This document shows positions 1-9,863 of a stretch of DNA of 21,703 nt, one piece after another. The notes under the pieces are model-generated. The model was not told where the DNA came from and searched no databases. It saw only the letters and a program-made list of their open reading frames with translations. Source of the stretch: Coptodactyla brooksi (lineage: Eukaryota; Arthropoda; Insecta; Coleoptera; Scarabaeidae); the NCBI GenBank assembly GCA_033557675.1, contig JAWQRM010000534.1, forward strand, positions 1 to 21,703. Reading direction: 5' to 3'. The stretch's first letter is position 1. The number at the start of each line of letters is the position of its first letter. The position numbers and the translations under genes were made by a program.

Positions 1-615
1 ATCTCTTATAGCTCATTACAGCACGAAGAATTTGCATTCCCGATCCGTGAGAAGCCCATAGCTCTTTTACGTTTACATGATAGCCTTTTTTCATACCAAT
101 CAAAAATAGAACGCCAAGTAATCCCATCATTTCATGTATGATAGTTTTCTTACAATTTCTTTGACGATTATATTTATTTTTTCTATTTTCGATATATTTA
201 TTCGTATGAGAAACAATAAGATCTATCATGGCAATGTCAACGATCTTCAAAATGGCTTCACTTTCGTTATTTACATTTTGTGGCACCTTAGTGGGACCGG
301 GAGTAATTTTTATGATATTGTTTCCAGAGTCTTCTTTTTCTTTACTAATGGCGCTTTCGCCCATTTAGATACTTTATCCTTCCCTACGAAGTACTCCCCC
401 ATATCTGCGCCACATTCATTATTACCACTATCACTTGCTTGTTCAGAATCAGTCTGATGTTCACAGTCAGTTTCATACAGTTCTTCATCAGATTCAAAGA
501 ATATTTCGTCCATCACTTCATCATTTTGTTCCTCATCATCGGGCAATGCTTGGAGAATTTGAGAAATATCCTTAATTGTTATAACCTTCCTAGACCTGAG
601 TACAAATCAGAAGTA
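1..615 (-). pseudogene. piggyBac transposase N-terminal half, frameshifted, truncated by window edge
   Basis: Minus-strand translation gives the acidic N-terminal region of a piggyBac transposase (SDEE-type stretches, about 400-545), then the family's linker YFVGKDK...W and, in another frame, the start of the DDE-domain region: NIIKITPGP, the VSHTNKYI segment, the GLLGVLFLIGMKKGYH segment, KELWASHG and RAVMS at the window edge. These are conserved piggyBac landmarks in the right order. The reading frame shifts by one base in an A/G-rich run near 335-350, so no intact protein is made unless this is an assembly error. No ATG is visible. The in-frame sequence starts at about 600, after a stop, with SRKVITIKDISQIL; a CAG preceded by a pyrimidine-rich stretch there could be an old 3' splice site. 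The catalytic aspartates would lie beyond the window. Confidence 0.85.
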
Positions 616-1165
616 AATTGTAATAGTGCAAAATAATTTACTTCGCAAAATATGAAAAGAACAAAATATGAAAAGATTCGACATACATCTTTCAACGTTT
701 TTTCAGATTATAAGAATAAAATAACAATAATAATGACCACAATAATTCAAAATATTTCAATAATAAAATAATTCACAATAAAATAAACCTACTATTTCAT
801 ACAGGAGATATATTGACAATGGGGTGAGGTACCTGCGTACGGAACGAAGGGCTCAAATAAAAAGTGCTAAATTTCCTGTCATAAATACCCAAACAAATGC
901 ACTTCAACCATAAAATAAATCCTTCTTCTCAACTCAAGCAAGAAATGTCGAAAAGACATTTTTTTTAATAATCCACTAACCCTAACTTTTCCTCTAAGTA
1001 AAAAAATATTCGATCGATTTTTCTAAATAACTTAATTTTAGTCCTAGAGGTATAAGAAACAAATACATGTTGAGTTCATAATAGTATGATTTGCACAAAA
1101 TTAATTATCGCCTTAAAACCAGGAGTGGCGTACTTTGTACACCAACGCGCCCGCTCGAGGGTTAA
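1..1165 (-). mobile_element. piggyBac-like DNA transposon, right-hand part only, cut by the window edge
   Basis: The element reads on the minus strand, with its transposase coding start near 600 and its outer end at a TTAA target (1162-1165). On the minus strand the outer end reads TTAACCC, the usual piggyBac terminal pattern, followed by a GC-rich subterminal stretch (about 1117-1160) unlike the surrounding AT-rich DNA. The other end lies outside the window. The 500 bp between terminus and coding region (about 620-1115) shows nothing else recognisable. The boundary is inferred from the TTAACCC end and from its orientation relative to the transposase; no partner terminus is visible to confirm it. 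Confidence 0.6.
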
Positions 1166-2635
1166 AAAGAAACCCATAAACTATTAAAAGAAACACATAA
1201 CCGTATTTTATCGTCCCAATCACTTTTTCACAAAAATTTTGCTGTATTTCAACAATAGCACGTTCAATGTTGTCCTTTAATTGCTCAATTGTTGTTGAAT
1301 TATTAGCATACACTTGTGGCTTAACATAACCCCAAAGAAAGAAATCACAAGCTCTTAAATCACAAGATCTGGGTGGACAATTGACTGGACCATTTCTTGA
1401 GATAACGTCATCACCAAAGTTTGTTTTCAATAAATCATTCGTTACGGTGGCTGTGTGGCATGTGGCACCGTATTGTGAAAACCACATATGCTCTAGATTA
1501 TTGTCGACAACAACAGGGTAAAAATCATTCAACATTGTTCTATATCGTTCTCCATTGACGGTTATTCTTTGACTATTTTCTTGGAAAAATATGGACCAAT
1601 TACTCCACCAGCATGAATTGCACACCACACAGTAACTTTATTTCGATGTAATTGTTTCTGAAGAATTTCGTGTGAATTTTCATCCCTCCAAATTCTGCAA
1701 TTCTGTTTGTTTACATAACCGTTTAGCCAAAAATGAGCATCATCACTAAACATTAATAAAGAGTAAAAAAAATGAACCCAGCGAATGCACAACGCCGCCT
1801 GTGGTCCGTTGGCTTCAGGTCTTGAACCAATTGAATTTTGTAAAGGTATAAACCCAAATCTTTTCTTAAAATTTTCTTATTAATTTTTTTTTAATTGCCA
1901 CGAAATGTTTTAGTATAGATTAAAATAAGATACCGCGGAAGTTGTAAGGAATCGCCGGTTACTATTAGAAGGTCAACGTCGAACCTCCGCTCGAAGAAAG
2001 AAGGCATCAACGGTGGCAGAGGAGCGTACTAGAGGAAAACCGACGATTACCGGACAATATTAATTGTAGTGGGAGTCGTAAGGTAGCGTCGTACGAATAA
2101 AGATCAAAAAGGTGTCCAAGTTGTTTGAATCGTAGTAGCTCCCCCCTCCTGGTATACCTGTACCGAATATTGGACTCGTTGTTAATTATAAGGTAAGTAA
2201 CTATTTTAATTAATTAGTTGATAAATGTATAGAATTGCTACCTCTCGAAATACCAAAAGATAAGCGAGTGTCGAGGTCAGATAGGAAAACGGGTGAGTTA
2301 ATTAGTGCGATCGTGACACAAGTTGTTGTTTGCGAAACATTTAATTGTTGAGAACGACGTGAAATCGATAAATTTGGATTTTCTCTTATACTTGCTGCTA
2401 CCGCATCTATATTCTCTAGTGTACATGCATTTCTTAGTCGTACCGATACTCTTGTATCGTATAAAGAAAATTTACTTTCAAACTTGTTTACAATACGACG
2501 AATAGTGAGTCGATTAACTGAATAATGTCGTCCATGATTTCTTCTTAAATTTCTCTCAATCATCACAAATGAGCACTTATTTTGACAAAACAATTGAATA
2601 ATTTCTATACGTTGTTCAATAGTGTACCTTTCCAT
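1166..2635 (-). pseudogene. mariner-like transposase, DUF4817-type N-terminus, broken by frameshifts, an insert and a catalytic substitution
   Basis: The ATG at 2635 (minus) opens MERYTIEQRIEIIQLF and an N-terminal paired helix-turn-helix region continuing to a RRSQQLNVSQTTT segment near 2320. After an insert of about 400 bp the homology resumes at about 1880 with KILRKDLGLYLYKIQL and DLKPTDHRRR. It then shifts frame into FSDDAHFWLNGYVNKQNCRIW and VTVWCAIHAGGVIGPYF. A further shift near 1575 leads to ITVNGERYRTML, the HMWFSQYGATCHTA segment and PPRSCDL..CDFFLWGYVK. Order and spacing match a Tc1/mariner DDD transposase. The first acidic residue survives (codon 1742-1744), but the second is Tyr (TAC, 1470-1472) where the family has Asp. 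The C-terminal end is lost at the TTAA at 1162-1165, where piggyBac DNA begins. The copy is clearly non-functional. Exact termini and target duplication were not found. Confidence 0.9.
1890..2300. other. GC-richer insert interrupting the mariner transposase
   Basis: The mariner protein homology stops near 2310 and restarts near 1880, only a few residues later in family terms. The intervening 400 bp or so is therefore foreign or a rearrangement. Its core (about 1930-2160) is richer in G and C than the flanks and carries runs of CG dinucleotides, an AATAAAG and a CCCCCCTCC stretch. TTAATT occurs at both margins (about 1890 and 2298), which might be a target duplication but is common in such AT-rich DNA. 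I see no recognisable protein. It could be a solo LTR fragment or another transposon end; neither is shown. Confidence 0.4.
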
Positions 2636-2639
2636 GATT

Positions 2640-3232
2640 AAATGGCAACCTACTGAACACAAATGACATAAGAAATGTCAATAAACAATAAGCAGTGTTG
2701 TCATATAACCATTTAAAATTTGTGTTTTCTGTAGATTTTCGCATAGTATCTAATTATCGTTGTATGCTGTATAATTTTTGGCAACATGGAACACATGTGT
2801 CGTCAAACTATAGCAAGAATAGCAGTATTTGGTGTGCGTTAAAGATTGTATACATACAAATATAGGTAAATATATAAAACCAAGTGAATTTAGCATTAAC
2901 ACTTTTGCAGCAAGTAAGCATATATACTTAGCCCTCCACGTCCAATTTTTTACGTTTTATTGGTGGAGGATCAAATATTTAAGCTGTAATAAACATCAAC
3001 AGAAATATTCGATACATAAAATCAGTATTCAACTACGCGGGGCGGTTGATGAGAAGAGGGAATGCTGAAAGAAAATGTATTACCTCTGCAGAATGGAAAT
3101 GCCCCCAATTACTCTACCAGCGCCAGTGAAACTAGAGAGAGGATTTCTGTGAACGTCTTGGTGAGTATCTTCCTAATATATACATATTTAATAGTTCTGT
3201 TCCATAACAACTAATATTGGTTAATAACTATT
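2640..3232. other. stretch with no supported gene
   Basis: AT-rich DNA between the mariner start codon and the next piggyBac terminus. It contains only short open frames of random appearance (for example 2829-3068). The outer terminus of the mariner element should lie in its left part, but I could not pair it with another end. Confidence 0.5.
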
Positions 3233-3267
3233 TTAACCCGGCTCTGCTCCTGAGGTCAATATGACCC
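3233..3267 (+). repeat. left terminal inverted repeat and subterminal motif of the second piggyBac element
   Basis: Starts TTAACCCGGCTCTGCTCC and runs into the subterminal GAGGTCAATATGACCC. It pairs with the reverse complement of 5226-5247. Confidence 0.75.
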
Positions 3268-3671
3268 GAAACAGATTTTCAGGTTCTACAACTTTGTCAT
3301 CTTTCATTATTTGTTTCCGAGATTATGTGACCTTGTTTGCTGGTGCGTAAAGAATAATATTGCAAAATAGTTTTTACAAGAAATTATTATTAAATTTTTG
3401 AAACAAGATTCTTACGTATGTAACTCTCGGGTCATTATGACTCAAAACTATTTAGATTTATTTGACTTTATGTAATTTTATTTTTAACCTTATTTATATG
3501 AATACTATAAGTGTTACTAATAAAATAAAAAACTCAAACTTGTAATACTACAAGTTTGTGCATGTCTGGGTATGACTGTGCGTGCATACTAATATATCAT
3601 ATAAATAGGCAACGCGGGTAGCGCACTTCAGTTTCTTCATATCCAGTGTTGAATTAGCATCATCATAAATA

Positions 3672-4940
3672 ATGGCGAGTCGATTTCTATCTGATAAAAA
3701 AATAGCAGTGATACATGCAAATGGATCCGACGATGAAGATACTTCTGAGATTGAAAATCATGCCGGCGATAATATCGACTATAAGAAATCCGAAGCAGAT
3801 TATGATTCTTCAGATAATAACGTAGTGCAAACAAATACCGTGCTTTCTGTGCAGTTAGTACAGTCAAAAGACAAAGTTATATCTTGAATATTAAAACCTT
3901 TCCCCCAAATGGACGAGCATCTCGTCAAAATAATATTACATAGGATTATTGCTGTCGGCAGGAGTTTACAAATCACACGGCGAATCAACAAAAAGTTTGT
4001 GGAATGCAGAAACCGGTAGAAACCTTTCGTGCAATGATGTCCTTTAAAGTTACTTATCTAATAGTACGCTTATGAAAAATGAAATTATTATGAAATTATG
4101 TCTAAATTAAGTACTATGGCTAAATTGTACTAAGTAATTATTACAATGTAGGTGATAATGTTAGTGTTGACGAACAACTGGTTGGCTTTAGAGGCCGCTG
4201 TCCCTTCAAACAGTATATTCTCAGCAAAATATGGCAACAAAATATGGACTCTTTATGACAATGGTAGCTCAATTTTATACGGGAAAAGAATAGTGTAGTT
4301 CGGGTGAAGAACCAGAAAATTAGGTGAAATTAGGTGAAATGGTCCTCAAAATATAATTTACATTAGGAACGATTACAAAAAATAAACCCGTGATTACAAT
4401 AAGTAAAGAAGTATAAAGTTTTACTTTTCATTTTACCGAGGAAACTACAATTGTGTCATATGTGCCTAAAAAAATAAAAACGTTATTCTCAAGAGTACAA
4501 TGCACTGTGATAAGGAAGTGAGCAGCAGGAACGACAAGAAGCCAAAAATATCAAAATATATTATATTTATAATGTATTTATAATGTATAATATATAAAAT
4601 ATACTAAATTATAACTCTACCGAAGGAGCGGTTGATACGTAAAAGAAATAAACCCAAATTGGAATAAGAACGTTCCGCACAAGAGAAGACTATTTCTGAA
4701 AGAATTGGGCAAACTGATAGTAACTTCCTATATAAAGTCAAGAGAACAGAAACCTTGTACTCAACAAGCTACTGCCGTAATAAAGAAAATTTAAGATCAA
4801 CGTGGCGAAGCAGCAGCCATCTACATCTGGTATAATCAGTAAAAATACAAGAGCACGATGTAACGTGTGTTCATCAAAATGTGACAATAAAACAAGTATA
4901 ACATATTGTAAGTGTAATAAATATTTGTGTAAGGTTCGTG
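3672..4940 (+). pseudogene. piggyBac transposase relic with C-terminal cysteine-rich domain
   Basis: The ATG at 3672 begins MASRFLSDKKIAVI, followed by an acidic region (DDEDTSE...) typical of piggyBac N-termini. After SKDKVIS the next codon is TGA (3885-3887), where the family usually has Trp. Homology continues in shifting frames: SLWNAETGR (about 3994-4020), FRAMMSFK (4028-4051), and the block VSVDEQLVGFRGRCPFKQY with its first catalytic Asp codon at 4169-4171. KYGNKIWTLYDNGSS, TTIVSYVPKK (about 4446-4475), TEGAVDT with the later Asp (4633-4635) and ELGKLIVTSYIK (about 4702-4737) follow. The C-terminal zinc-binding region has CNVCSSKC and CKCNKYLC (about 4862-4931). Several blocks are shortened, so internal deletions have occurred. 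Known family order identifies it; it cannot encode an active enzyme. Confidence 0.88.
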
Positions 4941-5215
4941 TGGTGTACTATTGTTATCAGTGTACAGTGTTAAGATTAGGCAATAATTGGATGCACATCA
5001 GAATTTACTTCATATTCTCTTTTGCTTTTAGATCTAGAGATTGTAATATTTTTTATTATAATACATTTTACTTTTGTTAGTAATAAGATTAATTTTCATT
5101 GTCGTTTGCGTTTATGTACTGTAATAAAATCACAATATATTAATTTCGAGCTATTCACTACAATCTTCCTGTACTTGTATACATCGGGTCACTATGACTC
5201 AAAGGACTACAAGAG

Positions 5216-5247
5216 TATAGTGAAACTAAGGAAAACAGCAGGGTTAA
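5216..5247 (-). repeat. right terminal inverted repeat of the second piggyBac element
   Basis: Read on the minus strand it starts TTAACCCTGCTGTTTTCCTT, matching the left end at most positions. The GGTCACTATGACTC subterminal motif lies just inside at 5187-5200. Confidence 0.75.
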
Positions 5248-5423
5248 CATATATTTTACTCATAAACTTTTCATCCAACCGAAAAAAAACGCAACGAAAT
5301 ATTTTTGTATTTTTAGTTTGTGTTATCGAAAACGATTTAGAAGTCACTGGCATAACGACGACTCCTTGAAAATAAAACGACACGATTACACTTGTGTGTA
5401 ACCATTTCTTGTACATTACAAAT

Positions 5424-5456
5424 GTATAGTAAAACTAAGGAGAACAGCAGGGTTAA
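5424..5456 (-). repeat. second copy of the piggyBac right terminus
   Basis: On the minus strand it starts TTAACCCTGCTGTTCTCCTT and continues TAGTTTTACTATAC. It agrees with the terminus at 5216-5247 at about 30 of 33 positions and likewise closes on TTAA. It lies 209 bp downstream of the first, so either the right end was duplicated in tandem or a deleted relative inserted alongside. The 209 bp between the two ends holds no gene. Confidence 0.75.
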
Positions 5457-5459
5457 CAG

Positions 5460-6330
5460 TAAATATGTTATATATAATCGCAAATCATTCATATTCCGTT
5501 AAATCTCAATTTCAGTAGTTTTAAATATAGCAGGTTAATAATTTTAATGCTGATTGTTTCTTGTTTTATCCCTGTACATTTTTAGGTTTGATATTTAGCA
5601 ATTCCGGTGGTTATTCAAAATTATTTTCTCCGCCGTCACTCCTGGAATAACTTGTAAATACACTGGAAAATAAATACACACTTACAGATGGTTTGTAAAT
5701 ACGTTTAGACCAGCAGAAACTGTTTCACTTACAGGCGAGTTTACTGTCAGAATTTATTTACCCGCGCAGCAGTGTTATCCTTAAACGATTTTCGCCTTGC
5801 GTTTGGAAGTTTATCTTTGAAACCATTTCATGGATATAAAAAGATTATTGTGTTTACAATTGTTTGTTCCACAACTTTAGTACAATACTTTAGCATCTTA
5901 TTGAATTAATAGTGAATACGAATAACTAAACCATTTTTTGCGGAATAAAAAAAAGAAAAGAATATGACTCTCATCTGAGCAATAGAGTAGAGATGGTTAC
6001 ATGTGGCGGTGATCGCTCAGATTCGCAATATGGGTCTATAGGTGATCCTGAGGAATCAGTCCGGCGAGTATTCCTCTTGTTTTGATATACACAGTATAAC
6101 AATTAAATAACGAGAATTTTAATGTAAATTATGGAACACGTAACGCCATCTGTGGAACATATATATTGTTAGAAAGATACAAGTCATCTCTTTCGAACGC
6201 AGAATGCTAATCGGATGACAGGTTACAAAGTTACAGCCATTTGAATGAGAGGAAAAACTCGAGCGAGTAAACGAAGATTAGAATCAGAATTGACCAGAAT
6301 TGATCAAAAAAGACCAGTATATCCAATAAA
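5460..6330. other. stretch with no supported gene
   Basis: AT-rich intergenic DNA. Nothing with coding character, no long repeat and no RNA gene was recognised. Confidence 0.5.
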
Positions 6331-6336
6331 AGTAAC

Positions 6337-6600
6337 TTGAGCTATATTACAATAGCGTCCGAGAGTGAGGAATGTCCAAAGAGTACACTTTCGATGGGAG
6401 ACATAACACTGGAACTACGTAATACGCTGTCCAACGTGCAAGAGAAATTGCGAGATCGGGAAAAAAATCATGTTGCTCAGGGTACAGCTGGATCCATCCG
6501 AGATGGATGGTTTGTGTTTGGGACTATGGAGGGTGGTTTCATTTTATTCGCGATCGCTGGCCATCCATAGTCAGCTGCCTTGGCGATGCTGGGGTAGTTT
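6337..6600 (+). other. short open region upstream of the LINE, identity unknown
   Basis: A 77-codon open frame (6337-6570, non-ATG start) reads ASESEECPKSTLSMGDITLE followed by a charged, helix-prone LSNVQEKLRDREKN segment and ends at a stop. It has somewhat higher GC content than its surroundings. It lies directly 5' of the recognisable LINE endonuclease and may be the remnant of that element's 5' region or first ORF. No domain is recognised, so this is positional inference only. Confidence 0.25.
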
Positions 6601-8760
6601 TCTGACCGTTTGCTGCATGTTAACGGGCTCTTGGTTGAGTTGTTGTTGTAATTGTTAGTTTATATAGATCGAATAGTGATAGAATAGTGATTTTGACATA
6701 TTTCGTGATATCTTAAACAATGCACTCGATAGGTTATTGGAGTATAAGCAGGTTATGTTTTTTGGAGACTTCAATGTGAACTTTGGCACAACTGATACAA
6801 ATGCTATTGCTTTGAGTCAGTTGTTTGCCTCATTTTGATATATGTGGACGATATTTAATGCCACCAAGGACGCAAACTTCTTGGATAATATTTTTGTGAA
6901 TTTCGGTAATGACAAGTACCGGACTGCTGTGATTTAGTGTAATGTATCTGACCATAATGCTCAGAGCTTGACTATCCCTATTGCGGGTGGAGGTGGTGTG
7001 AGTTATGTCTTAAAAATAATTAAACCCATTACAATATGTTGAAGGCACACATTCTTTAATTTAATGAGCAAGCACTATTGGAATTTGCTAAATAATTGTT
7101 GTTTGAGCGCTAATGATAAGTATGATTTTTTTTAATCATTTTATGGAGGCTTTTCGCTCATCTTCCATTAAAAAAAAAGCAGTAAGGAAAGGAGACGCTA
7201 ATATTAAATGGTTTGATAAACACACTAAAACAGATCAGGTCAGAATGTAACTTTGTATTCGAACTATATCAGAAATATAAGACGGATAATTTGCATATTA
7301 TTATTAAGATCAGAAATACAAGTGGTTATATATAAGCTTCCAATAATCGCGTGAAAGCAATGCGGGACATACATTGACAAATAATACTAAATACAAGCTA
7401 AAACAAATATTAACAAGCTAAATATTTTTTTTGTTGAGATAGTGAATGAAATTGTAGAGACCTTGCTTGATGCATCTTTGGCACTTATGGATTTGTGCCA
7501 CAATGTTAACAGTGCTAATTATAAATTTTCGTTGACAAAAGTAACCTTCATTGGGTTACGAGACCTTTACTCCCATTGAAGAGTAGCTATGCTAGGGACA
7601 TTTATGGTATTACTACTAGGTTCTTGAAATGTAATATTAGTCTTTATGTTTCCCCATTAACTAAAATAATTAATTCTTGTTTCCCAAGTCTGGCCAATTC
7701 CCTTACAGTTTGAAACTGGCATCGGTGATACCAGTTTTTAAAAGCGGAGACCGTGACAGTTATGCAAGTTACCGTCCAATTAGTATATTGCCAGCATTCT
7801 CAAAAAACTTTGAACGCGCGATATACAACAGAATAATGAAATATGCCGAAGAAAACAACTTACTTGATAATAGCCAATTAGGTTTCCGTAAATGTAGGAG
7901 TACAGCTTTACGACCGCTCCTTTTGTTAACATTTGTCTTGAAGCATTTGAACGAGGAGAATTTTGTGTGGCATTGTTCTTGGATTTATCGCGCACTTTTG
8001 ACTGCGTTTCCCACACTATTCTGTTACAAAAATTAGTTCATGTTTTTAATTTTGATTTAAATAGTGCAATATTAATAAAATATTATGTCGCAAGAAGGTC
8101 GCAACAGGTGATCAGTGCTGTATCAGCTAGGCAGGTTTTAAAGAAAGGAGTACCTCGGTAAGGATGTTGCATGTGTGTTACATGCTGATGATGCGACGAT
8201 ATTAATTAGGGATGTAAACGAAAATACTGCATTAAATAGGGCAAATATTGTATTGGGGATTGCAAGGAATTGGTGAATATTCAACCAGTTATGTCTTAAT
8301 GACAGTAAGACAGTTGAAGCACTATTTTCTTTGAAGAGACATGCATTTGGGGGCTCAGATGGATGTGAAAAGTTTCTTGGTATCTGTGTCAGTCTCCCAA
8401 ATTTACTATTTAATGACCATGTATAAGAAATCGGCAAGAAAATAAGCAAAAATATTTTTGTTCTCAGGAGAATTGTATTGGAGGTTACGCCGTATGTTGC
8501 CAGGAATGCCTATTTTGCTCTTGTACATTCACTTTAAGCTGTTGTATTTTGGCTTGGGGTAGTAATCAGACAATCAAATATTCGCTCTGCAAAGAAGAGC
8601 GATTCGCAATCTTGGTGACTTGAGGTAAAGAGAAGATTGCCGTCGAATTTATTAAGAATGATATATGCTTAGAACTGTAAAATCTGTATTTTAAACTTTT
8701 AGACTTCAGGAATTGATAACTTCTTTTTATGGCACAATAAATATAAATATTAAAACTACT
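6600..8760 (+). pseudogene. Jockey/CR1-type non-LTR retrotransposon (LINE), endonuclease plus reverse transcriptase, heavily decayed
   Basis: The plus strand carries, in several frames, the landmarks of a LINE polyprotein in order. For the endonuclease these are a YRS-containing block (about 6660), MFFGDFNVNF (6757-6786), LDNIFVN (6881-6901) and SDHNAQ (6948-6965). A linker follows with NIKWFDKHTK (7201-7230). The reverse transcriptase shows FPYSLKLASVIPVFKSGD (7698-7751), YRPISILP (7770-7793), QLGFRKCRST (7876-7905), FLDLSRTFDCVSH (7974-8012) with its catalytic Asp, LKKGVPR near 8140-8160, and HADDA (8181-8195), the YADD-type box. The usual 30 or so residues between GVPQG and the ADD box are missing, so there is a deletion at about 8158. 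Downstream, LNDSKTVEALF and the LQ-RAIRNLG-like segment near 8585-8615 mark the C-terminal region. Stops and frameshifts are frequent. No poly(A) tail or target duplication was found, so both ends are approximate. Confidence 0.88.
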
Positions 8761-8769
8761 GAAAATTAT

Positions 8770-9560
8770 TCAGATTTTCTTGATTCGATCATAACCGGTA
8801 ATGAAATAAGCAAAGGTAGATCTTTATATCGAAATTGTAAAATTTTATAAATTTCGTCATTTTAACGTTTGAGCATTCTCATTCACTGTCATTCACTCTC
8901 ATTCTTGTGGTGCATATGGATTTGCTATATTTCCTATTGAATATTCGTCCTGCATACGTTCAAGTTTAAAAATAACAGCTTAAAATGGTTTCACCTTAAA
9001 AATAGTTATTCTATTTTCGAGTCGATTACGTTTGCATGTTTCACCAACGGAGCTAGCGAAATGAAACGATGCTGATGGATGTGCCGAAAATATTTGACCT
9101 TGAGCAATTCACCATGAGGAATACAGAGATATAGATAGGGAGGCGGTTGTGAACGCGCGAATGTGAATGTTAACCCGTTGGAACACGATAGGGGTTAACA
9201 CGCGCTGGCACCGACGGCAGATAAACGAGTAATTAGCCAGCTAACTGCCTATTTGCTCATCACGTGGAAACGAGTACGTCGCTTTCCAAAACGGCAAACA
9301 CGCGAAGGGCTGATGTAGTTAGGTACACAGCTATCAGCTGTAAAATACTGATGCATAAAAATGAAAAGTAGAAATATATTTATATCTATTTGTTACGTGA
9401 CAGTTTATAATGTTTGACGTTCCTATAGACGTGATTCCAGATCCTGAAAAATAATGACAATATGATAATCGAACTGCTAATAACTGAAAATTACAGAATA
9501 AATCAAAGTAATTTGAAAACACGATTTTCAATTGGATTGGTATGGATTAAGGTTTTTCAT
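8770..9560. other. stretch with no gene; GC-richer patch at about 9110-9320
   Basis: Mostly AT-rich. Between about 9110 and 9320 base composition rises, with several CGCG and ACGCG motifs, and GTTAACCC at 9168-9175 faces GGGTTAAC at 9193-9200. No reading frame there looks coding. It may be an old insertion or a conserved noncoding block. Confidence 0.35.
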
Positions 9561-9570
9561 ATGGAGGAAA

Positions 9571-9670
9571 GTTAAATAATGCCACCACTACACCTAAATC
9601 AAAAAGATTATTTGCTACACGCGCGATTACTTGACCATGTTAGCATCATCGTAAGCGATAGAGACAAAGG
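9571..9670 (-). repeat. degenerate copy of the dispersed CCACTACAC repeat
   Basis: On the plus strand the copy begins GTTAAATAATGCCACCACTA, nearly identical to the reverse complement of 19127-19146 and similar to both arms of the foldback at 14769-14934. Further in, GTTAGCATCATCG (9639-9651) matches the reverse complement of the GATGATGCTAA segment at the foldback's centre. The hammerhead-like core is eroded here: ACGATGA in place of CTGATGA, and no GAAA. Confidence 0.55.
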
Positions 9671-9863
9671 TGCCTTTTTCGGTTTTGGTCTAGAGGTGGA
9701 ATTATATCACTTTGTTACCAAGCTAAACGTTCCAAAATCTATAACTTTTACTTAAGATATACTTATGTGAAAAGCAATTTAAGTTGTTCAAATCTGCAGC
9801 GCCACTTCCATAATGACCATAAGATGGTTATTATTGAAATGTATCATGTCACTATTATGGATA

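Larger units (their letters stand above)
3233..5247 (+). mobile_element. piggyBac-like DNA transposon, about 2.0 kb, decayed
   Basis: The left end is TTAACCCG at 3233-3240 and the right end is CAGGGTTAA at 5239-5247. Read inward, the two 22-nt ends agree at about 17 positions, with TTAACCC and TCCT..AG shared, and both close on TTAA, the piggyBac target. Subterminal copies of a GGTCA.TATGAC motif occur near the left end (3254-3267 and 3429-3442) and near the right end (5187-5200), as expected for subterminal repeats. A degenerate piggyBac transposase lies inside in the plus orientation. This element differs from the one at the left window edge in sequence and in terminus. Confidence 0.8.

Noticed and set aside
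134..457. Plus-strand open frame of 107 codons
   Set aside because: It lies opposite the piggyBac transposase, whose minus-strand frames match the family; this is an antisense shadow.
975..1000. CTAACCCTAACTTTTCCTC, resembling the piggyBac terminus at 3233
   Set aside because: It lacks TTAA, has several mismatches, and its orientation is wrong for the minus-strand transposase beside it.
9168..9200. GTTAACCC facing GGGTTAAC, resembling two piggyBac ends
   Set aside because: The two ends are only about 17 bp apart and the sequence inside does not match either piggyBac terminus in the window beyond TTAACCC.
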